This document shows, piece by piece, positions 25,791 through 36,773 of a DNA stretch of 64,000 bases. The position numbers and the translations under genes are program-made. The notes beneath the pieces are model-generated. The model saw only the letters and a list, made by a program, of their open reading frames with translations. It searched no databases and was not told where the DNA came from. Position 1 is the stretch's first letter; every line of letters begins with the position of its first letter. The stretch covers positions 4,414,001 through 4,478,000 of the forward strand of contig NZ_CP055157.1 of the NCBI RefSeq assembly GCF_013367775.1. The letters run 5' to 3'. The DNA comes from Microbulbifer sp. YPW1. Lineage in GTDB: Bacteria > Pseudomonadota > Gammaproteobacteria > Pseudomonadales > Cellvibrionaceae.

Positions 25791-28361
25791 TTAGAAGCTA
25801 TTACCCAGTGAGAACTGGAACACTTCAATTTCATCATCCTCATTCTGCTCCAGCGCCTTGGAAAGACTGAATGTCAGTGGGCCGAAACCAGTAATCCAGG
25901 TCAGGCCTACGCCCGCTGAAACGTTGAGGTATTTCGCGTCAATATCGTAACAGTTGAGCTGAGTTACGCCACAGTTGGAGCTGAATACGTTACCCGCATC
26001 GATAAAAAACGCAGACTGCATTGAGCGCTGGTCTTTCACAAAGGGAATCGGGAAGATGACTTCCGCGCTGCCTTCGACCAGGATATTGCCACCAAAAGGA
26101 TCCGGTCTGCGACCGGTTGACTGGGTCGCCAGCTCATCGGTTGCGGTGTTCAGCAGATAACAGCGTTTGCTCACGTTGCCCTCGGCGTCCACCGCACATG
26201 CCTCACTCAGGTAAGATTCGGCAGGGGTTGAGCGCGGCCCCAGGGAATTCCGCTCAAATCCACGCACGGAGCCGAAACCGCCGCCGTAGAAGTTCTCAAA
26301 AAACGGCAGCTGACCGGTATCACCATACCCTTCCGCATAACCGAGACGCGTGCGCAGACGCAGGGTCAGATCCTTGGTAAGAGGACGGAAATACTGGGCG
26401 GTATAAATAAACTTGTAGTATTCGAGGTCACCACCGGGAAGGGCTATTTCCATGGAGGCGCGCTGGGAAGCACCCCGGGTCGCGAGAATCCCGCGGTTCA
26501 GAGTGGAACGCGCATAAGATGTGGTCAGGGACCAGGAATCGAACTCGTCTCCGTAGAGATCCACAAAACCATTGAAGTCCGTATTCAGCAGGCCCGGCTC
26601 TACGGGCATACTCAGATCCAGAGCAACACCATCTTCAACGGCCACACCGAGCTCATCCAGTACCGCCTGACGATCGCTAAGATCGATTTGGCCGGTCACG
26701 TTACTCAACGGACGCGGTGACGCCACGATCTCCTGAACAGAATTGCCGTGGGTGCTCAACTCCAGGTGGTTAAACCCGACGTTCAGACCTACACGGGAAA
26801 TTTCAGAAATCGGGTAACCAAAGCTTAGGCCTGCACCATAGGTGGTGGTGTTATAGCTGGAGAGGTTGATCTCGGAATAATCCCGCTCCTGATAGAACAC
26901 ATTGAAACCGCGGCTGACCCCATCAGGCGTGAAATACGGATCGGTATAGGAGAAGTTCACCACCGACTGGTATCTGGAGGTATTCACCGCAAAACCAACG
27001 GATTTACCGGTACCAAGCCAGTTGTTTTCCTGAACATTGGCACCCAGCACCAGGCCACTGCCCTGCGCGTAACCCACAGTACCGCCGATGGTACCGGATG
27101 GCTGCTCCTCTACGGTGTACTCCACGTCGATCTGGTCGGAAGTACCGGGAACCTCGGTGGTTTCCACCTGAACTTCCTTGAAGTAACCCAGGCGCTCGAG
27201 ACGAACCTTGGACTGTTCGATGCGGGCAGAGGACGCCGAAGCGGATTCCATCTGGCGCATTTCGCGGCGCAGAACATCGTCGGAGGTACGCGTGTTGCCA
27301 CGGAAATTGATCCGACGCACATAGGCCCGCTTACCCGGATCGATAAAGAAGGTCACCTTTACGGTTTTGTCATCTTGATTCGCTTCCGGCATGCCGTTGA
27401 CTTCGGCAAAGGTATAACCCTCGTTACCAAGGCGCTTGGTAATGTAATCGGAAGTAGTGGTCATCAGCACCTGAGAGAAGGTTTGCCCTTTGCGCACCAG
27501 CAACAGGCGACGAATTTCCTTCTCGGAAACCACTGGATCGCCGGCGAGCTCCACATCGGAAACCGTGTACACATCGCCCTCGGTGATGTTCACGGTGATG
27601 AATACACTCTGCTTGTCCGGGCTCAATGACACCTGAGTGGAATCGATTTTGAATTCCAGGTAACCCCGGTCGAGATAGTAGGACTCGAGTCGCTCCAGGT
27701 CGCCGGTCAGCTTTTCCCGGGAGTACTTGTCATCACTGTTCAGCCAGGACAGCCAGCCGGTGGTCTGGAGTTCGAAAATCTCCCCCAGCTCGTCATCGGA
27801 AAAAGCGCTATTGCCGACAATGTTGATGTGCTTGATGGCGGCAACGGAGCCTTCATCCACCACAACCTTCAGTTCAACCTGGTTGCGCGGCAGCTCTTTG
27901 ACCTCGGTTTTTACACTGGCGCCGTAGCGGCCCTGCGCGACGTACTGGCGCTGCAGTTCCTGAGCGAGCCCCTCGAGGGTCGCGCGCTTGAAGATCTGGC
28001 CTTCCGCAAGACCGTTGTCATTCATGCCCTTGAGCAGGTCTTCGGTCTTGATCGCCTTGTTACCGGTGATTTCGATCTTTGAAATCGCCGGTCGCTCCCG
28101 CACGGTAATGACCAGCACGCCACTTTCGCGACCGATCTGGATATCCTGAAAGTATCCGGTACGGAACAGTGCGCGGGTTGCGCTCTGGATATCCAGGCTT
28201 TCGATCTGGTCACCCACCCGTACAGGCAGTGCAGCAAAGACCGAACCCGCAGAAACCCGCTGCAGGCCCTCAACGCGAATATCGTTGACCACAAACGACT
28301 GGGCATAGGCAGCAACTGGCAGTGCCAGGCCAAGCGAAGCCGCTTTCAGGAAATTCTTCAT
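25791..28361 (-). CDS. bamA: Outer membrane protein assembly factor BamA
   Basis: Central component of the Bam complex, which folds beta-barrel proteins into the outer membrane. The 856-residue protein has a signal peptide (1-20), five POTRA domains (about 22-425), and a C-terminal Omp85 barrel with the conserved [15 protein letters not shown] and a terminal Phe (SLGNSF). The length is slightly above the E. coli protein, owing to loop insertions. It is downstream of rseP, the standard order. Confidence 0.98.
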   Translation of the reverse strand: MKNFLKAASLGLALPVAAYAQSFVVNDIRVEGLQRVSAGSVFAALPVRVGDQIESLDIQSATRALFRTGYFQDIQIGRESGVLVITVRERPAISKIEITGNKAIKTEDLLKGMNDNGLAEGQIFKRATLEGLAQELQRQYVAQGRYGASVKTEVKELPRNQVELKVVVDEGSVAAIKHINIVGNSAFSDDELGEIFELQTTGWLSWLNSDDKYSREKLTGDLERLESYYLDRGYLEFKIDSTQVSLSPDKQSVFITVNITEGDVYTVSDVELAGDPVVSEKEIRRLLLVRKGQTFSQVLMTTTSDYITKRLGNEGYTFAEVNGMPEANQDDKTVKVTFFIDPGKRAYVRRINFRGNTRTSDDVLRREMRQMESASASSARIEQSKVRLERLGYFKEVQVETTEVPGTSDQIDVEYTVEEQPSGTIGGTVGYAQGSGLVLGANVQENNWLGTGKSVGFAVNTSRYQSVVNFSYTDPYFTPDGVSRGFNVFYQERDYSEINLSSYNTTTYGAGLSFGYPISEISRVGLNVGFNHLELSTHGNSVQEIVASPRPLSNVTGQIDLSDRQAVLDELGVAVEDGVALDLSMPVEPGLLNTDFNGFVDLYGDEFDSWSLTTSYARSTLNRGILATRGASQRASMEIALPGGDLEYYKFIYTAQYFRPLTKDLTLRLRTRLGYAEGYGDTGQLPFFENFYGGGFGSVRGFERNSLGPRSTPAESYLSEACAVDAEGNVSKRCYLLNTATDELATQSTGRRPDPFGGNILVEGSAEVIFPIPFVKDQRSMQSAFFIDAGNVFSSNCGVTQLNCYDIDAKYLNVSAGVGLTWITGFGPLTFSLSKALEQNEDDEIEVFQFSLGNSF

Positions 28362-28445
28362 CTACTAATTCCGAGTTGTTATTCGCAATTCCAGCCGGGC
28401 CAGATTGCCCGTTCTTATTCCACCCCACCTACCGGGGGCAGAACC

Positions 28446-29804
28446 CTAAAGACGCAGGATGTCGTTGTACAACGCTAGCGCCATGATGCCGAGCACCATT
28501 GCCATACCCACCTGCAGCCCAATCATCTGTACCCTCTCCGATACCGGAGAGCCTTTAACGGCCTCAATACCGTAGTAAAGGAGATGCCCACCATCGAGAA
28601 CCGGGATAGGCAGCAGGTTCAACACGCCGAGACTGATACTCAGCAGCGCCAACAGTGACAGAAAAGACTGCCAACCTGCATCCGCCGAAGTGCCGGCCAC
28701 TTTAGCAATGGTGATTGGGCCGCTCAAGTTACGGGTAGAGAGCTGCCCGAACAGCAGCTTCTTCAGGCTTTCGAGAGTAAAGACCGTCTTGCCCCAGGTT
28801 TCCTCAAGTCCTTTGTTCAGCGCACCGAGCACGCTGTAGTGATAGCGGCGCACCTTGTCTTCCGGCCAGGATGCCGCCACCGGCAGCACACCTATGCGCC
28901 CAATGGTCTCGCCACTGTCGAGCTTCACTGCATCGGGGGTAATCGACACCCGCTGCTCCGCACCGTCACGTATTACAGCCACTTCCACCGGCTGCTCCGG
29001 GTGCGCCTTGATATAGTCCGTCCACGCCTCCCAGGTATCGAAACTGCGCCCGTCGCTGCCGACCACTTCATCGCCCGCCTGCAGACCGCCGCGCTCGGCG
29101 GGGGTATCGGGGTTTACCCGGGCGAGTTTCATGCTCACCGAGGGTATCCAGAGCTTAACCCCAATCTCTTCCAGCGGATCCGGCACTTCGCGCCCCGCCA
29201 GCCAGCGCTCGATATCTGCATACATGTGGTACTCGAGCGGGGAGTCCGGGTAGCGCACCGAGAACTTGATATCCCCGGAGTCACCGAGTCGGTTGGCCAG
29301 CTGCCAGTTGAGCGCCTGCCACGTCGGCGTGGGCTGGTCGTCGATGGCAAGGATTTCCTGGCCGGATTCAAGACCCGCCACAGCCGCCAGGCTGCCCGGC
29401 TCTACAGAATCCACGATCGGTACCGGCCCGGAGGTTCCACCAAGGAAAACACCCCAGAACAGAACAATCGCCAGCAGAAAGTTGGCAACGGGGCCCGCGG
29501 CGGCAATGGCCATCCGCTTCCAGACACTTTTGCGGTTAAACGCCTGGTCCAACTCTTCTGGCGCCACTGTGCCTTCGCGCTCATCAAGCATCTTGACGTA
29601 GCCGCCGAGCGGGATGGCTGCAATGGTGAACTCCGTCCCGTGACGGTCGTAACGGGACACCAGACGGCGGCCGAAACCGACCGAAAAGCGCAGTACCTTG
29701 ACCCCACACCAGCGCGCCACAATAAAGTGGCCAAACTCGTGAAAGCTCACCAGCACACCGAGGGCAATCAGGGCCCAGACTGCAGTCTGTAAAAAATCTA
29801 GCAT
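28446..29804 (-). CDS. rseP: Site-2 protease RseP
   Basis: Inner-membrane zinc metalloprotease that cuts RseA after DegS and so releases sigma-E during envelope stress. The 452-residue protein has HEFGH (about 22-26) in the first helix, two PDZ domains in the middle (about 115-300), and the second metal motif in LLPIPVLDGGHLLYY. Lies between dxr and bamA, as usual. This links outer-membrane assembly to its own stress response. Confidence 0.97.
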   Translation of the reverse strand: MLDFLQTAVWALIALGVLVSFHEFGHFIVARWCGVKVLRFSVGFGRRLVSRYDRHGTEFTIAAIPLGGYVKMLDEREGTVAPEELDQAFNRKSVWKRMAIAAAGPVANFLLAIVLFWGVFLGGTSGPVPIVDSVEPGSLAAVAGLESGQEILAIDDQPTPTWQALNWQLANRLGDSGDIKFSVRYPDSPLEYHMYADIERWLAGREVPDPLEEIGVKLWIPSVSMKLARVNPDTPAERGGLQAGDEVVGSDGRSFDTWEAWTDYIKAHPEQPVEVAVIRDGAEQRVSITPDAVKLDSGETIGRIGVLPVAASWPEDKVRRYHYSVLGALNKGLEETWGKTVFTLESLKKLLFGQLSTRNLSGPITIAKVAGTSADAGWQSFLSLLALLSISLGVLNLLPIPVLDGGHLLYYGIEAVKGSPVSERVQMIGLQVGMAMVLGIMALALYNDILRL

Positions 29805-29813
29805 GGGGTCAGT

Positions 29814-31046
29814 TTACATTGATCTCGATTGCGGGCACGGCATGCCCTTGTGGGTGCCGTACAGCTCTTCCAACACTTCGCAGGCCCGCTCGCGAGCGAT
29901 CCGGTCAGCGAGTTCGACTGCATCCAGGCCTGTCAGTTCAACCACAGGGGTGGTTTTCATGACCTTTTCAATCACTCGGGCAATCCCCGTGAAGGGCAAA
30001 GCGCCCCCGAGAAAGGCGTCGACGGCGATCTCATTGGCAGCATTCAGCACCGTGGGTGCACTTCCCCCCGCCTCCATCGCTTCCCGCGCCAGTCGCAGAC
30101 AGGGAAAACGCGCCTCGTCCGGCGCTTCAAAGTCGAGACGCCCCTGAGCAATCAGGTCCAGGGCCGAAACCCCGCTGTCGATACGCTCCGGGAATGCCAG
30201 TGCATGGGCAATTGGGGTACGCATATCCGGGTTGCCCATCTGCGACAGCAGAGAGCCGTCGCGATACTGCACCATGGAATGGACGATACTCTGGGGATGC
30301 ACCACCACCTGAATATCCGCCGGGGTGGCGTGAAAAAGATAGCAGGCCTCGATAAATTCGAGCCCCTTGTTCATCATTGTCGCGGAATCTACGGAGATTT
30401 TGCGCCCCATAGACCAGTTGGGGTGGTTGCATGCCTCATCCGGCGTGACACTGTCCAGCGCTTCGAGCGCGGTAGTGCGGAAAGGCCCACCGGAACCGGT
30501 GAGCAGGATACGCTCGACGCCCGCCTGTTGCAGGTTTTCATACGGGTACGGCAGGCATTGGAAAATGGCATTGTGCTCGCTGTCGATGGGCAGTAGCTGG
30601 GCGTCACTTTCCTCCAGCGCAGCCATAAACAGCGGCCCCGCCATCACAAGGGATTCCTTGTTCGCCAGCAGCACTTTTTTCCCGGCACGCACGGCGGCGA
30701 GGGTCGGCTGTAGCCCGGCAGCGCCCACGATGGCGGCCATTACCACAGCCACTTCGGCATCGGACGCCACCCGGCACAGGGCATCCACGCCCCATAGCAC
30801 CTCGGTGGGCACATCTTGGTTGCGTAACGCCAGCTGCAACTGCTGCGCTTTCTGCTCCTCCAGAACCACCGCATAGCGCGGCGCGTACTTCCGGCACTGC
30901 TGCGCCAGCTCTTCTACACGGTCACGCGCGGTAAGAGCGAACACCGAATACTTGTCCGGGTGGCGCGCAAGCACATCCAGCGTGCTGACGCCAATGGAAC
31001 CGGTGGACCCGAGTACACAAACGGGTTGTGGGATGGTGGAATGCAT
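29814..31046 (-). CDS. dxr: 1-deoxy-D-xylulose 5-phosphate reductoisomerase
   Basis: Second enzyme of the methylerythritol phosphate pathway, making isoprenoid precursors including those used by UppS. The 410-residue protein begins with the NADPH motif [10 protein letters not shown]; the metal-binding region includes [13 protein letters not shown], followed by [12 protein letters not shown]. It lies between cdsA and rseP on one strand with only ten bases to rseP, so co-transcription is very likely. Confidence 0.97.
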   Translation of the reverse strand: MHSTIPQPVCVLGSTGSIGVSTLDVLARHPDKYSVFALTARDRVEELAQQCRKYAPRYAVVLEEQKAQQLQLALRNQDVPTEVLWGVDALCRVASDAEVAVVMAAIVGAAGLQPTLAAVRAGKKVLLANKESLVMAGPLFMAALEESDAQLLPIDSEHNAIFQCLPYPYENLQQAGVERILLTGSGGPFRTTALEALDSVTPDEACNHPNWSMGRKISVDSATMMNKGLEFIEACYLFHATPADIQVVVHPQSIVHSMVQYRDGSLLSQMGNPDMRTPIAHALAFPERIDSGVSALDLIAQGRLDFEAPDEARFPCLRLAREAMEAGGSAPTVLNAANEIAVDAFLGGALPFTGIARVIEKVMKTTPVVELTGLDAVELADRIARERACEVLEELYGTHKGMPCPQSRSM

Positions 31047-31170
31047 GGAAACGAACTACCTCAGCGCCCCACGCACGAATCCAGGAGATCCGGTCGCGGG
31101 GCCAATTTTCGTCGACGGTGCAGTGGCGGGGACAATCACAAACAAAATATGCGCTACGCCTGAATACTGG

Positions 31171-32016
31171 TTACAGATACTTTGGCAGCTCGCTGGCAAG
31201 TGCCGCCATGGTAAATACCGGCAGCGCTGCAGTGAGACTGTCGAGCCGATCAAGAATACCGCCGTGCCCCGGCAGGATACGACTGCTGTCCTTGATACCG
31301 CGATGACGCTTGAACATGCTTTCGACCAGGTCGCCGATCACCGACGCCAGCGCGGTTACCAGCACGCCAAAAGTAAACAATATGGTGTTCTTGGTCGGCA
31401 GATCGAAGGCAAAGGAAACTGCCAGCGCCAGCACCAGACAGGCCGCCAGCCCCCCGAAGAAGCCCTCCCAGGATTTACCAGGGCTCACCTCGCGTGCCAA
31501 CTTGTGCTTGCCAAATTTGCGGCCCACGAAATAGGCGCCCACATCGGCAGCAACCACAACGGCCACCACGAACAGTACCAGCCAGGCACCGTGATCCTGT
31601 CCCTGCAGAATGACCACAGACAGCCAAGCCGGCACCAGCACCACAAGGCCAATCAGGCCACGGGCCCAGCGATTGCCCCACAGCATGGCGCTGGCCGGGT
31701 ATCCCTGCACCCACAAAAATGCCAGCGCCCACCAACCGCAGGCTACTGCCAGAATCTGGCGGGCGCGATCGGTATCAGGGCTGGAGAAATCAAAATCGAA
31801 AACGTAGCGCGCAGTAGCAACCAGTGCCGCCCCCAGCGCTGCCAGGAATACAAACCGCAAGGCGCGGTTCAGGTTAGAGAGATTGGCCCACTCCCAGCCG
31901 CCGAGCACGATGACCGCGCCAATAGCGAGGGAGAACCACTGCAGAGGTACCCAGAAGAGCAACCCGAGGAAAAAAGCGACCAACACCAGCGCGGTAATTA
32001 TTCGTTGTTTTAGCAC
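31171..32016 (-). CDS. cdsA: Phosphatidate cytidylyltransferase
   Basis: Makes CDP-diacylglycerol from phosphatidate and CTP, the branch point of phospholipid synthesis. The 281-residue polytopic membrane protein has about eight hydrophobic segments and the late family signature around LASVIGDLVESMFKRHRGIKD, ending with the GHGGILDRLDS motif. It is between uppS and dxr, the standard order. Confidence 0.97.
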   Translation of the reverse strand: MLKQRIITALVLVAFFLGLLFWVPLQWFSLAIGAVIVLGGWEWANLSNLNRALRFVFLAALGAALVATARYVFDFDFSSPDTDRARQILAVACGWWALAFLWVQGYPASAMLWGNRWARGLIGLVVLVPAWLSVVILQGQDHGAWLVLFVVAVVVAADVGAYFVGRKFGKHKLAREVSPGKSWEGFFGGLAACLVLALAVSFAFDLPTKNTILFTFGVLVTALASVIGDLVESMFKRHRGIKDSSRILPGHGGILDRLDSLTAALPVFTMAALASELPKYL

Positions 32017-32103
32017 CGTTAAACCCTTGATCTATTTATTCTGGTGGCTGGCTGAGCACGGCACCCAGTCATCCAGCGCACATTCCAGTTTCTTGCCTTG
32101 GCC

Positions 32104-32865
32104 TCAGGCGTGCGCTTCCAGGCCACCGTCACTCCGGCCACCGTAGCGGCGGTCCCGCCGCCGGTAGGCATCCAGAGCACTATCCAGCTCCTCGACTCCG
32201 AAATCAGGCCACAGTGTTTCAGTGAAATAGAACTCACTGTACGCAGCCTGCCAGAGGATGAAGTTACTGATTCGCTGTTCGCCGCTGGAGCGGATCAAAA
32301 GATCCACCGGCGGCAAATCCGCCAGCTGCACACGCTCTCCCAGTGCCGCATCGTCAATCGACTCGGGGGAACGCTCACCACGGGCAACCTCTTCCGCCAG
32401 CGAACGGGCGGCTTGCGCGATATCCCATTGACCACCGTAATCTGCAGCGATTACCAGGGTGCCATTACTGCCCTCACGGGTCAGCGCTTCAGCCTCGGCA
32501 ATCGCCCGCTGCAGACGAGGTGAAAACCGGTCGCGGCGCCCTATCACCCGCAATTGCACACCCTGCTCCTGCATTTTGCGCGCCTCGCGGCGCAGATAGG
32601 AGTGGAACAGGGTCATCAGCAGCTCTACCTCTTTGGGTGGACGCTGCCAATTCTCGCTGGAAAAGGCAAACAGCGTGAGCACCTCGATATGGCGCTCCTG
32701 GCAGGCTTCGATCAGATCGCGAATCCGCTCGACGCCCGCCTTATGTCCGGCGGATGGGGACAACCCCCTGCGGGCCGCCCAACGGCCATTGCCATCCATG
32801 ATGATGGCGACGTGCCGCGGCCCCAACTGTTCGTGCGCTGCCACACCGGTACCGCCTGTAGACAT
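32104..32865 (-). CDS. uppS: Undecaprenyl diphosphate synthase
   Basis: cis-Prenyltransferase that makes the C55 lipid carrier for peptidoglycan and O-antigen. The 253-residue protein has the family motif HVAIIMDGNGRWA near residue 20 with the catalytic Asp, and the late SGEQRISNFILWQ motif. Its ATG overlaps the frr stop by one base (TGATG), indicating translational coupling. Confidence 0.97.
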   Translation of the reverse strand: MSTGGTGVAAHEQLGPRHVAIIMDGNGRWAARRGLSPSAGHKAGVERIRDLIEACQERHIEVLTLFAFSSENWQRPPKEVELLMTLFHSYLRREARKMQEQGVQLRVIGRRDRFSPRLQRAIAEAEALTREGSNGTLVIAADYGGQWDIAQAARSLAEEVARGERSPESIDDAALGERVQLADLPPVDLLIRSSGEQRISNFILWQAAYSEFYFTETLWPDFGVEELDSALDAYRRRDRRYGGRSDGGLEAHA

Positions 32866-33422
32866 CAGATTTCCATCAGGTCTTTTTCTTTCGCTGCCAG
32901 CGCCTTCTCAACCTCAGCAACGTATTTGTCGGTCAACTTCTGGATTTCATCCGCTGCGCGACGCTCATCGTCTTCGGAGATTTCCTTGTCCTTGACCAGT
33001 GCCTTCACTTCCGCCAGCGCGTCGCGACGGTTGTTGCGAATGGATACCCGCGCGCTTTCCGCTTCGCCCTTGGCCTGCTTGATGAAGTTCTTACGGGTTT
33101 CCTCGGTGAGCATCGGCATGGGGATGCGGATCACGGCACCAGCAGTGCTCGGGTTGAGGCCGAGGTCAGACTTCATGATGGCCTTTTCAATATCGGGTAC
33201 CAGATTCTTCTCCCAGGGCGTCACTGACAGGGTACGCGCATCTTCTACGGTGACATTAGCCACCTGGGACAGCGGGGTGTCAGAACCGTAGTAGGACACC
33301 TGGATGCCATCGAGAATACTGGGGTGCGCACGGCCGGTACGAATCTTGTTGAAGTTGCCACCCAGGGCCTCCAGGGCTTTTTTCATGCGCCCTTCTGCTT
33401 CTTTCTTGATATCTTCAATCAC
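32865..33422 (-). CDS. frr: Ribosome recycling factor
   Basis: Splits post-termination ribosomes with EF-G. The 185-residue length is exact for the family, and the [17 protein letters not shown] stretch is typical. It overlaps pyrH by four bases (ATGA, 33419-33422) and uppS by one, forming a compact coupled unit. Confidence 0.98.
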   Translation of the reverse strand: MIEDIKKEAEGRMKKALEALGGNFNKIRTGRAHPSILDGIQVSYYGSDTPLSQVANVTVEDARTLSVTPWEKNLVPDIEKAIMKSDLGLNPSTAGAVIRIPMPMLTEETRKNFIKQAKGEAESARVSIRNNRRDALAEVKALVKDKEISEDDERRAADEIQKLTDKYVAEVEKALAAKEKDLMEI

Positions 33423-34156
33423 TGATTCACGTCCTCTTCAATAAGTGTGCCCTCTTCACCGCCGACAACGATATTCAGCAGTGCGCCGGTTTTATCCATG
33501 CGGAATACCCGCACTGGCATATTGTGTTCGCGGCAGAGGCAAATTGCAGTTAAATCCATAACCCCGAGCTTTTTGTCGAGCACCGCATCGTAAGTGAGGC
33601 GGTCGTAACGGGTGGCATCGGGCACCAGTACCGGGTCGGCGGAGTACACACCGTCAACCTTGGTGGCCTTGAGTACCATTTCCGCTTCTATTTCGATACC
33701 GCGCAGGCAGGCTGCGGAGTCGGTAGTGAAAAACGGATTGCCGGTACCGGCGGCGAAAATCAGAACCTCACCCCGCTCGAGATAGCGGATGGCCGCGCGG
33801 CGGTCGTAGTGATCCACGATCCCACTCATCTGGATCGCCGACATCACGCGGGATGAAATATTCGAACGCTCCAGCGCGTCACGCAGAGCGAGGGCATTCA
33901 TTACTGTGGCCAGCATTCCCATGTGGTCGCCAGTCACCCGGTCGAGACCGGCCGCATTCAGGGCCGCGCCGCGAAACAGGTTGCCACCTCCGACAACCAG
34001 GCCGACCTGAACACCAATCCCGACCAATTGGCCAATTTCCAGTGCCATCTTGTCCAGCACTTTGGGGCTGATACCAAACCCCTGCTCGCCCATCAGCTCT
34101 TCTCCGCTGAGCTTTAACAGGATTCGCTTGTACTTGCGGTCTTTAATACCTGGCAT
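33419..34156 (-). CDS. pyrH: UMP kinase
   Basis: Phosphorylates UMP to UDP in pyrimidine supply; a hexamer of the amino acid kinase fold. From ATG 34156 (GAGGA seven bases upstream) it has 245 residues. The start motif [15 protein letters not shown] and the GGGNLFRG loop are visible. A GTG seven codons earlier is possible but would place the ribosome-binding site inside the gene. Overlaps frr by four bases. Confidence 0.97.
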   Translation of the reverse strand: MPGIKDRKYKRILLKLSGEELMGEQGFGISPKVLDKMALEIGQLVGIGVQVGLVVGGGNLFRGAALNAAGLDRVTGDHMGMLATVMNALALRDALERSNISSRVMSAIQMSGIVDHYDRRAAIRYLERGEVLIFAAGTGNPFFTTDSAACLRGIEIEAEMVLKATKVDGVYSADPVLVPDATRYDRLTYDAVLDKKLGVMDLTAICLCREHNMPVRVFRMDKTGALLNIVVGGEEGTLIEEDVNQ

Positions 34157-34446
34157 CCATTGTTCCTCAACTGTCACGGGCTAAATTCTGTGTTGAGACG
34201 CAACCGACATTCCGTCGAGCGCCCGCCGAACATTACAACAAATTCGGCGCTTTACCTATGGCCCACCCTTTCGGCAGCCCCTCAAACTCTATATTGGGCC
34301 TCACAGAGCACCCAATCGCTCAAATTCTGAACACAAATTGCGGTGGGCCAGATACCACAACGGGGCGCCCCGGCAGTATTCTGATGAACACACCGGGAGC
34401 ACCCCGCTGGCGCCAGCGGCACTATGGCCGCCGGCAATCTCAGGCA

Positions 34447-35310
34447 TCAAGAGCTGGATTTTACCTGTGCAGCCACTTCTGCTGCGAAATCCACTTCTTC
34501 CTTTTCGATACCTTCACCGACTTCGAAACGCACGAAGCTCACCACGTCCGCACCGGCATCTTTAACCAGCTTGCCAATGGTAACGTCCGGGTTCTTAACG
34601 AAAGGCTGTTCCACCAGGCTGTTTTCCTTGAGGAACTTCTTGATACGGCCGCCCATCATCTTCTCGACGATTTCGGCAGGCTTGCCTTCCATATCCGGCT
34701 GCGCCTTGATGATTTCCTTCTCTTTCTCCAGCACTTCTTCCGGCATATCTTCCGGCTTCACAACCTGCGGGTTAACCGCGGTTACGTGCATGGCCACATC
34801 GCGTGCCACTTCAACTTCGCCACCGCTCAGGGCAACAATCGCTGCGATACGGTTGTTGGAGTGTACGTAGGCACCAACTTTGGGCGCTTCAACTACCTGG
34901 ATGCGACGTACGCCGATGTTTTCACCGATCTTCTGAACCAGTGCTTCACGGGCATCTTCCAGCTCACCCGCCATCAGGGCAGCAACATCTTCCTGACGGT
35001 CGGCAAATGCCTTGTCGACAACCTTGGCAACAAACGCCTGGAAGTTGTCATCGCGCGCCACAAAGTCAGTCTCGGAGTTCACTTCTACCAGAACACCGTA
35101 GCTGCCGTCCTCGGCAACTTTAGCGGCAACAACGCCGTCAGCTGCGGTACGGCCTGCTTTCTTGGCCGCTTTCAGGCCGGAGGCCTTACGCAGATCTTCA
35201 ATCGCTTTTTCGATATCACCATCGGCCTCGGTCAGTGCTTTTTTGCACTCCATCATCGGCAGGCCGGTACGCTCGCGCAGTTCTTTTACCATTGACGCGG
35301 TAATCGCCAT
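34447..35310 (-). CDS. tsf: Elongation factor Ts
   Basis: Nucleotide exchange factor that reloads EF-Tu with GTP. The 287-residue protein begins with [19 protein letters not shown] and contains the conserved core [11 protein letters not shown]. It lies 133 bases after rpsB with a terminator-like hairpin in between. The following gap to pyrH (290 bases) contains the palindrome CCGCTGGCGCCAGCGG near 34405 but no recognised gene. Confidence 0.98.
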   Translation of the reverse strand: MAITASMVKELRERTGLPMMECKKALTEADGDIEKAIEDLRKASGLKAAKKAGRTAADGVVAAKVAEDGSYGVLVEVNSETDFVARDDNFQAFVAKVVDKAFADRQEDVAALMAGELEDAREALVQKIGENIGVRRIQVVEAPKVGAYVHSNNRIAAIVALSGGEVEVARDVAMHVTAVNPQVVKPEDMPEEVLEKEKEIIKAQPDMEGKPAEIVEKMMGGRIKKFLKENSLVEQPFVKNPDVTIGKLVKDAGADVVSFVRFEVGEGIEKEEVDFAAEVAAQVKSSS

Positions 35311-35353
35311 GATTCAATCCTCGGGTTCAGATTCAAATTCTTTGATGGATTTG

Positions 35354-35386
35354 AAAAAAAGGGGCCGGATAAGTGGCCCCTTTTCC
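35354..35386 (-). terminator. Terminator or attenuator between rpsB and tsf
   Basis: AAAAGGGGCC (35357-35366) and GGCCCCTTTT (35375-35384) form a 10-bp stem; on the minus strand it is followed by seven Ts. Placed inside the operon, it should lower tsf expression relative to rpsB unless read through. Confidence 0.8.
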
Positions 35387-35443
35387 CTGCAGCGTAACCC
35401 ATTCGTGTTACACCGCCAGTAGCCTGCGGCTAGGATTCCGTGA

Positions 35444-36190
35444 TCAGGAATCAGCTGCAGCCTGATCGTCGTTCGCTTCTACGTATTCGCTCTGAGCAGC
35501 GCCACCGGCTTCGGCAGCACCAGCTACTACAGCGTCAGCCACTGCAGTGGTGTACAGCTTGATAGCGCGAATCGCGTCATCGTTGCCGGGGATTACGTAG
35601 TCAACACCTTCCGGGCTGCTGTTGGTATCAACGATACCGATTACCGGGATACCCAGCTTGTTCGCTTCCTGGATGGCGATGCGCTCGTGTTCAACGTCGA
35701 TCACGAACAGCGCGTCGGGCAGGCCGCCCATGTCCTTGATACCACCGATGGAGCGCTCAAGCTTCTCCATGGTACGGGTGCGCATCAGGGCTTCTTTCTT
35801 GGTCAGCTTCTCGAAGGTACCGTCCTGAGACTGGGCTTCGAGATCGCGGTAACGCTTGATGGAAGCGCGGATGGTTTTGTAGTTGGTGAGCATACCACCC
35901 AGCCAGCGGTTGCTGACGTAAGGCTGACCTGCACGCTCGGCCTGTTCCTTGATGGACTTCTGCGCAGCGCGCTTGGTACCAACAAACAGAACTTTCTTCT
36001 TCTGCGCAGCCATGCCTTTGATGATTTGCAGGGCTTCGTTGAAGGCCGGAACAGTGTGCTCCAGGTTGATGATATGAATCTTGTTGCGGGCACCAAAGAT
36101 GAATTGACCCATCTTGGGGTTCCAGTAGCGAGTCTGGTGACCAAAGTGGACACCAGCCTGCAGCATATCGCGCATGCTGACTTGCGGCAT
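35444..36190 (-). CDS. rpsB: 30S ribosomal protein S2
   Basis: Small-subunit protein, needed late in assembly and for S1 binding. The 248-residue protein begins [19 protein letters not shown] and contains the [10 protein letters not shown] motif, both family signatures. The C-terminal 20 or so residues are Ala/Asp-rich. First gene of the long minus-strand block. In E. coli S2 represses rpsB-tsf through the 5' leader, and a structured leader is also visible here. Confidence 0.98.
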   Translation of the reverse strand: MPQVSMRDMLQAGVHFGHQTRYWNPKMGQFIFGARNKIHIINLEHTVPAFNEALQIIKGMAAQKKKVLFVGTKRAAQKSIKEQAERAGQPYVSNRWLGGMLTNYKTIRASIKRYRDLEAQSQDGTFEKLTKKEALMRTRTMEKLERSIGGIKDMGGLPDALFVIDVEHERIAIQEANKLGIPVIGIVDTNSSPEGVDYVIPGNDDAIRAIKLYTTAVADAVVAGAAEAGGAAQSEYVEANDDQAAADS

Positions 36191-36195
36191 AATAA

Positions 36196-36300
36196 ACCTC
36201 AGTTATCACATGGAATCGGCGAGCCTTAATAATGTCGACCGATTCCCGGGTTACATCCTCCATACCCCCCATTCACCAATCCCCACCATCATAAATATGA
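36196..36300 (-). promoter_or_regulatory. rpsB leader with conserved-type hairpin (likely S2 target)
   Basis: GGAATCGG (36212-36219) and CCGATTCC (36239-36246) form a perfect stem just upstream of the rpsB ribosome-binding site. Autogenous repression by S2 at such a leader is established in gammaproteobacteria. The assignment here rests on position and the hairpin only. Confidence 0.5.
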
Positions 36301-36415
36301 CCATGAAGACACCCAGGCGAATGTGCCGGTAGTATGTGCGGCGTTTGTTCAGAGCAAAGGGAAAACCCCGCCCCGTTGATTGATTTCACCCTGGGCACTG
36401 CCCAAAGCGGCGCGC

Positions 36416-36444
36416 TTTATACCATATTCCCCGGGGCGCTGGAA
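36416..36444 (-). promoter_or_regulatory. rpsB promoter, extended -10 type
   Basis: On the minus strand TGG then TATAAA (36416-36421) forms an extended -10, followed by a GC-rich discriminator (GCGCGCC), as in stringently regulated ribosomal promoters. The -35 (TTCCAG, 36439-36444, spacing 17) is weak, as expected for extended -10 promoters. The leader would be about 215 bases. Confidence 0.65.
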
Positions 36445-36773
36445 GTGTGGCGACTGCCAAAATACGCCTGCTACCACCCCTGTAACGCCTACCGCCACTT
36501 CACCACCACCAGCCACCTCACGCGCCTGAACCACAAACAGCGCAACAGAACCCGATACACTACTTCGAATCCGCAGACTCGTAGGACTATAACGTCCCAA
36601 CAGCGGCTTGGCGCCCGGAGAAGCACACAGAGGTCTACCGCGTTAACGGTGCGGTGCCCGTAGTAATGCTGAGGCGCGGCAATTCCGCTACAATATCGCG
36701 CCGCACAGGGCCGCCGACGCAATTGGCGCGCACCAAATGTGCCCACAAATGCTCAGAATTTCCGGGAAAATCC

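Noticed and set aside
36334..36663. Possible 109-residue gene between rpsB and map
   Set aside because: It overlaps the rpsB promoter, is rich in Arg and Thr without pattern, and lacks a ribosome-binding site.
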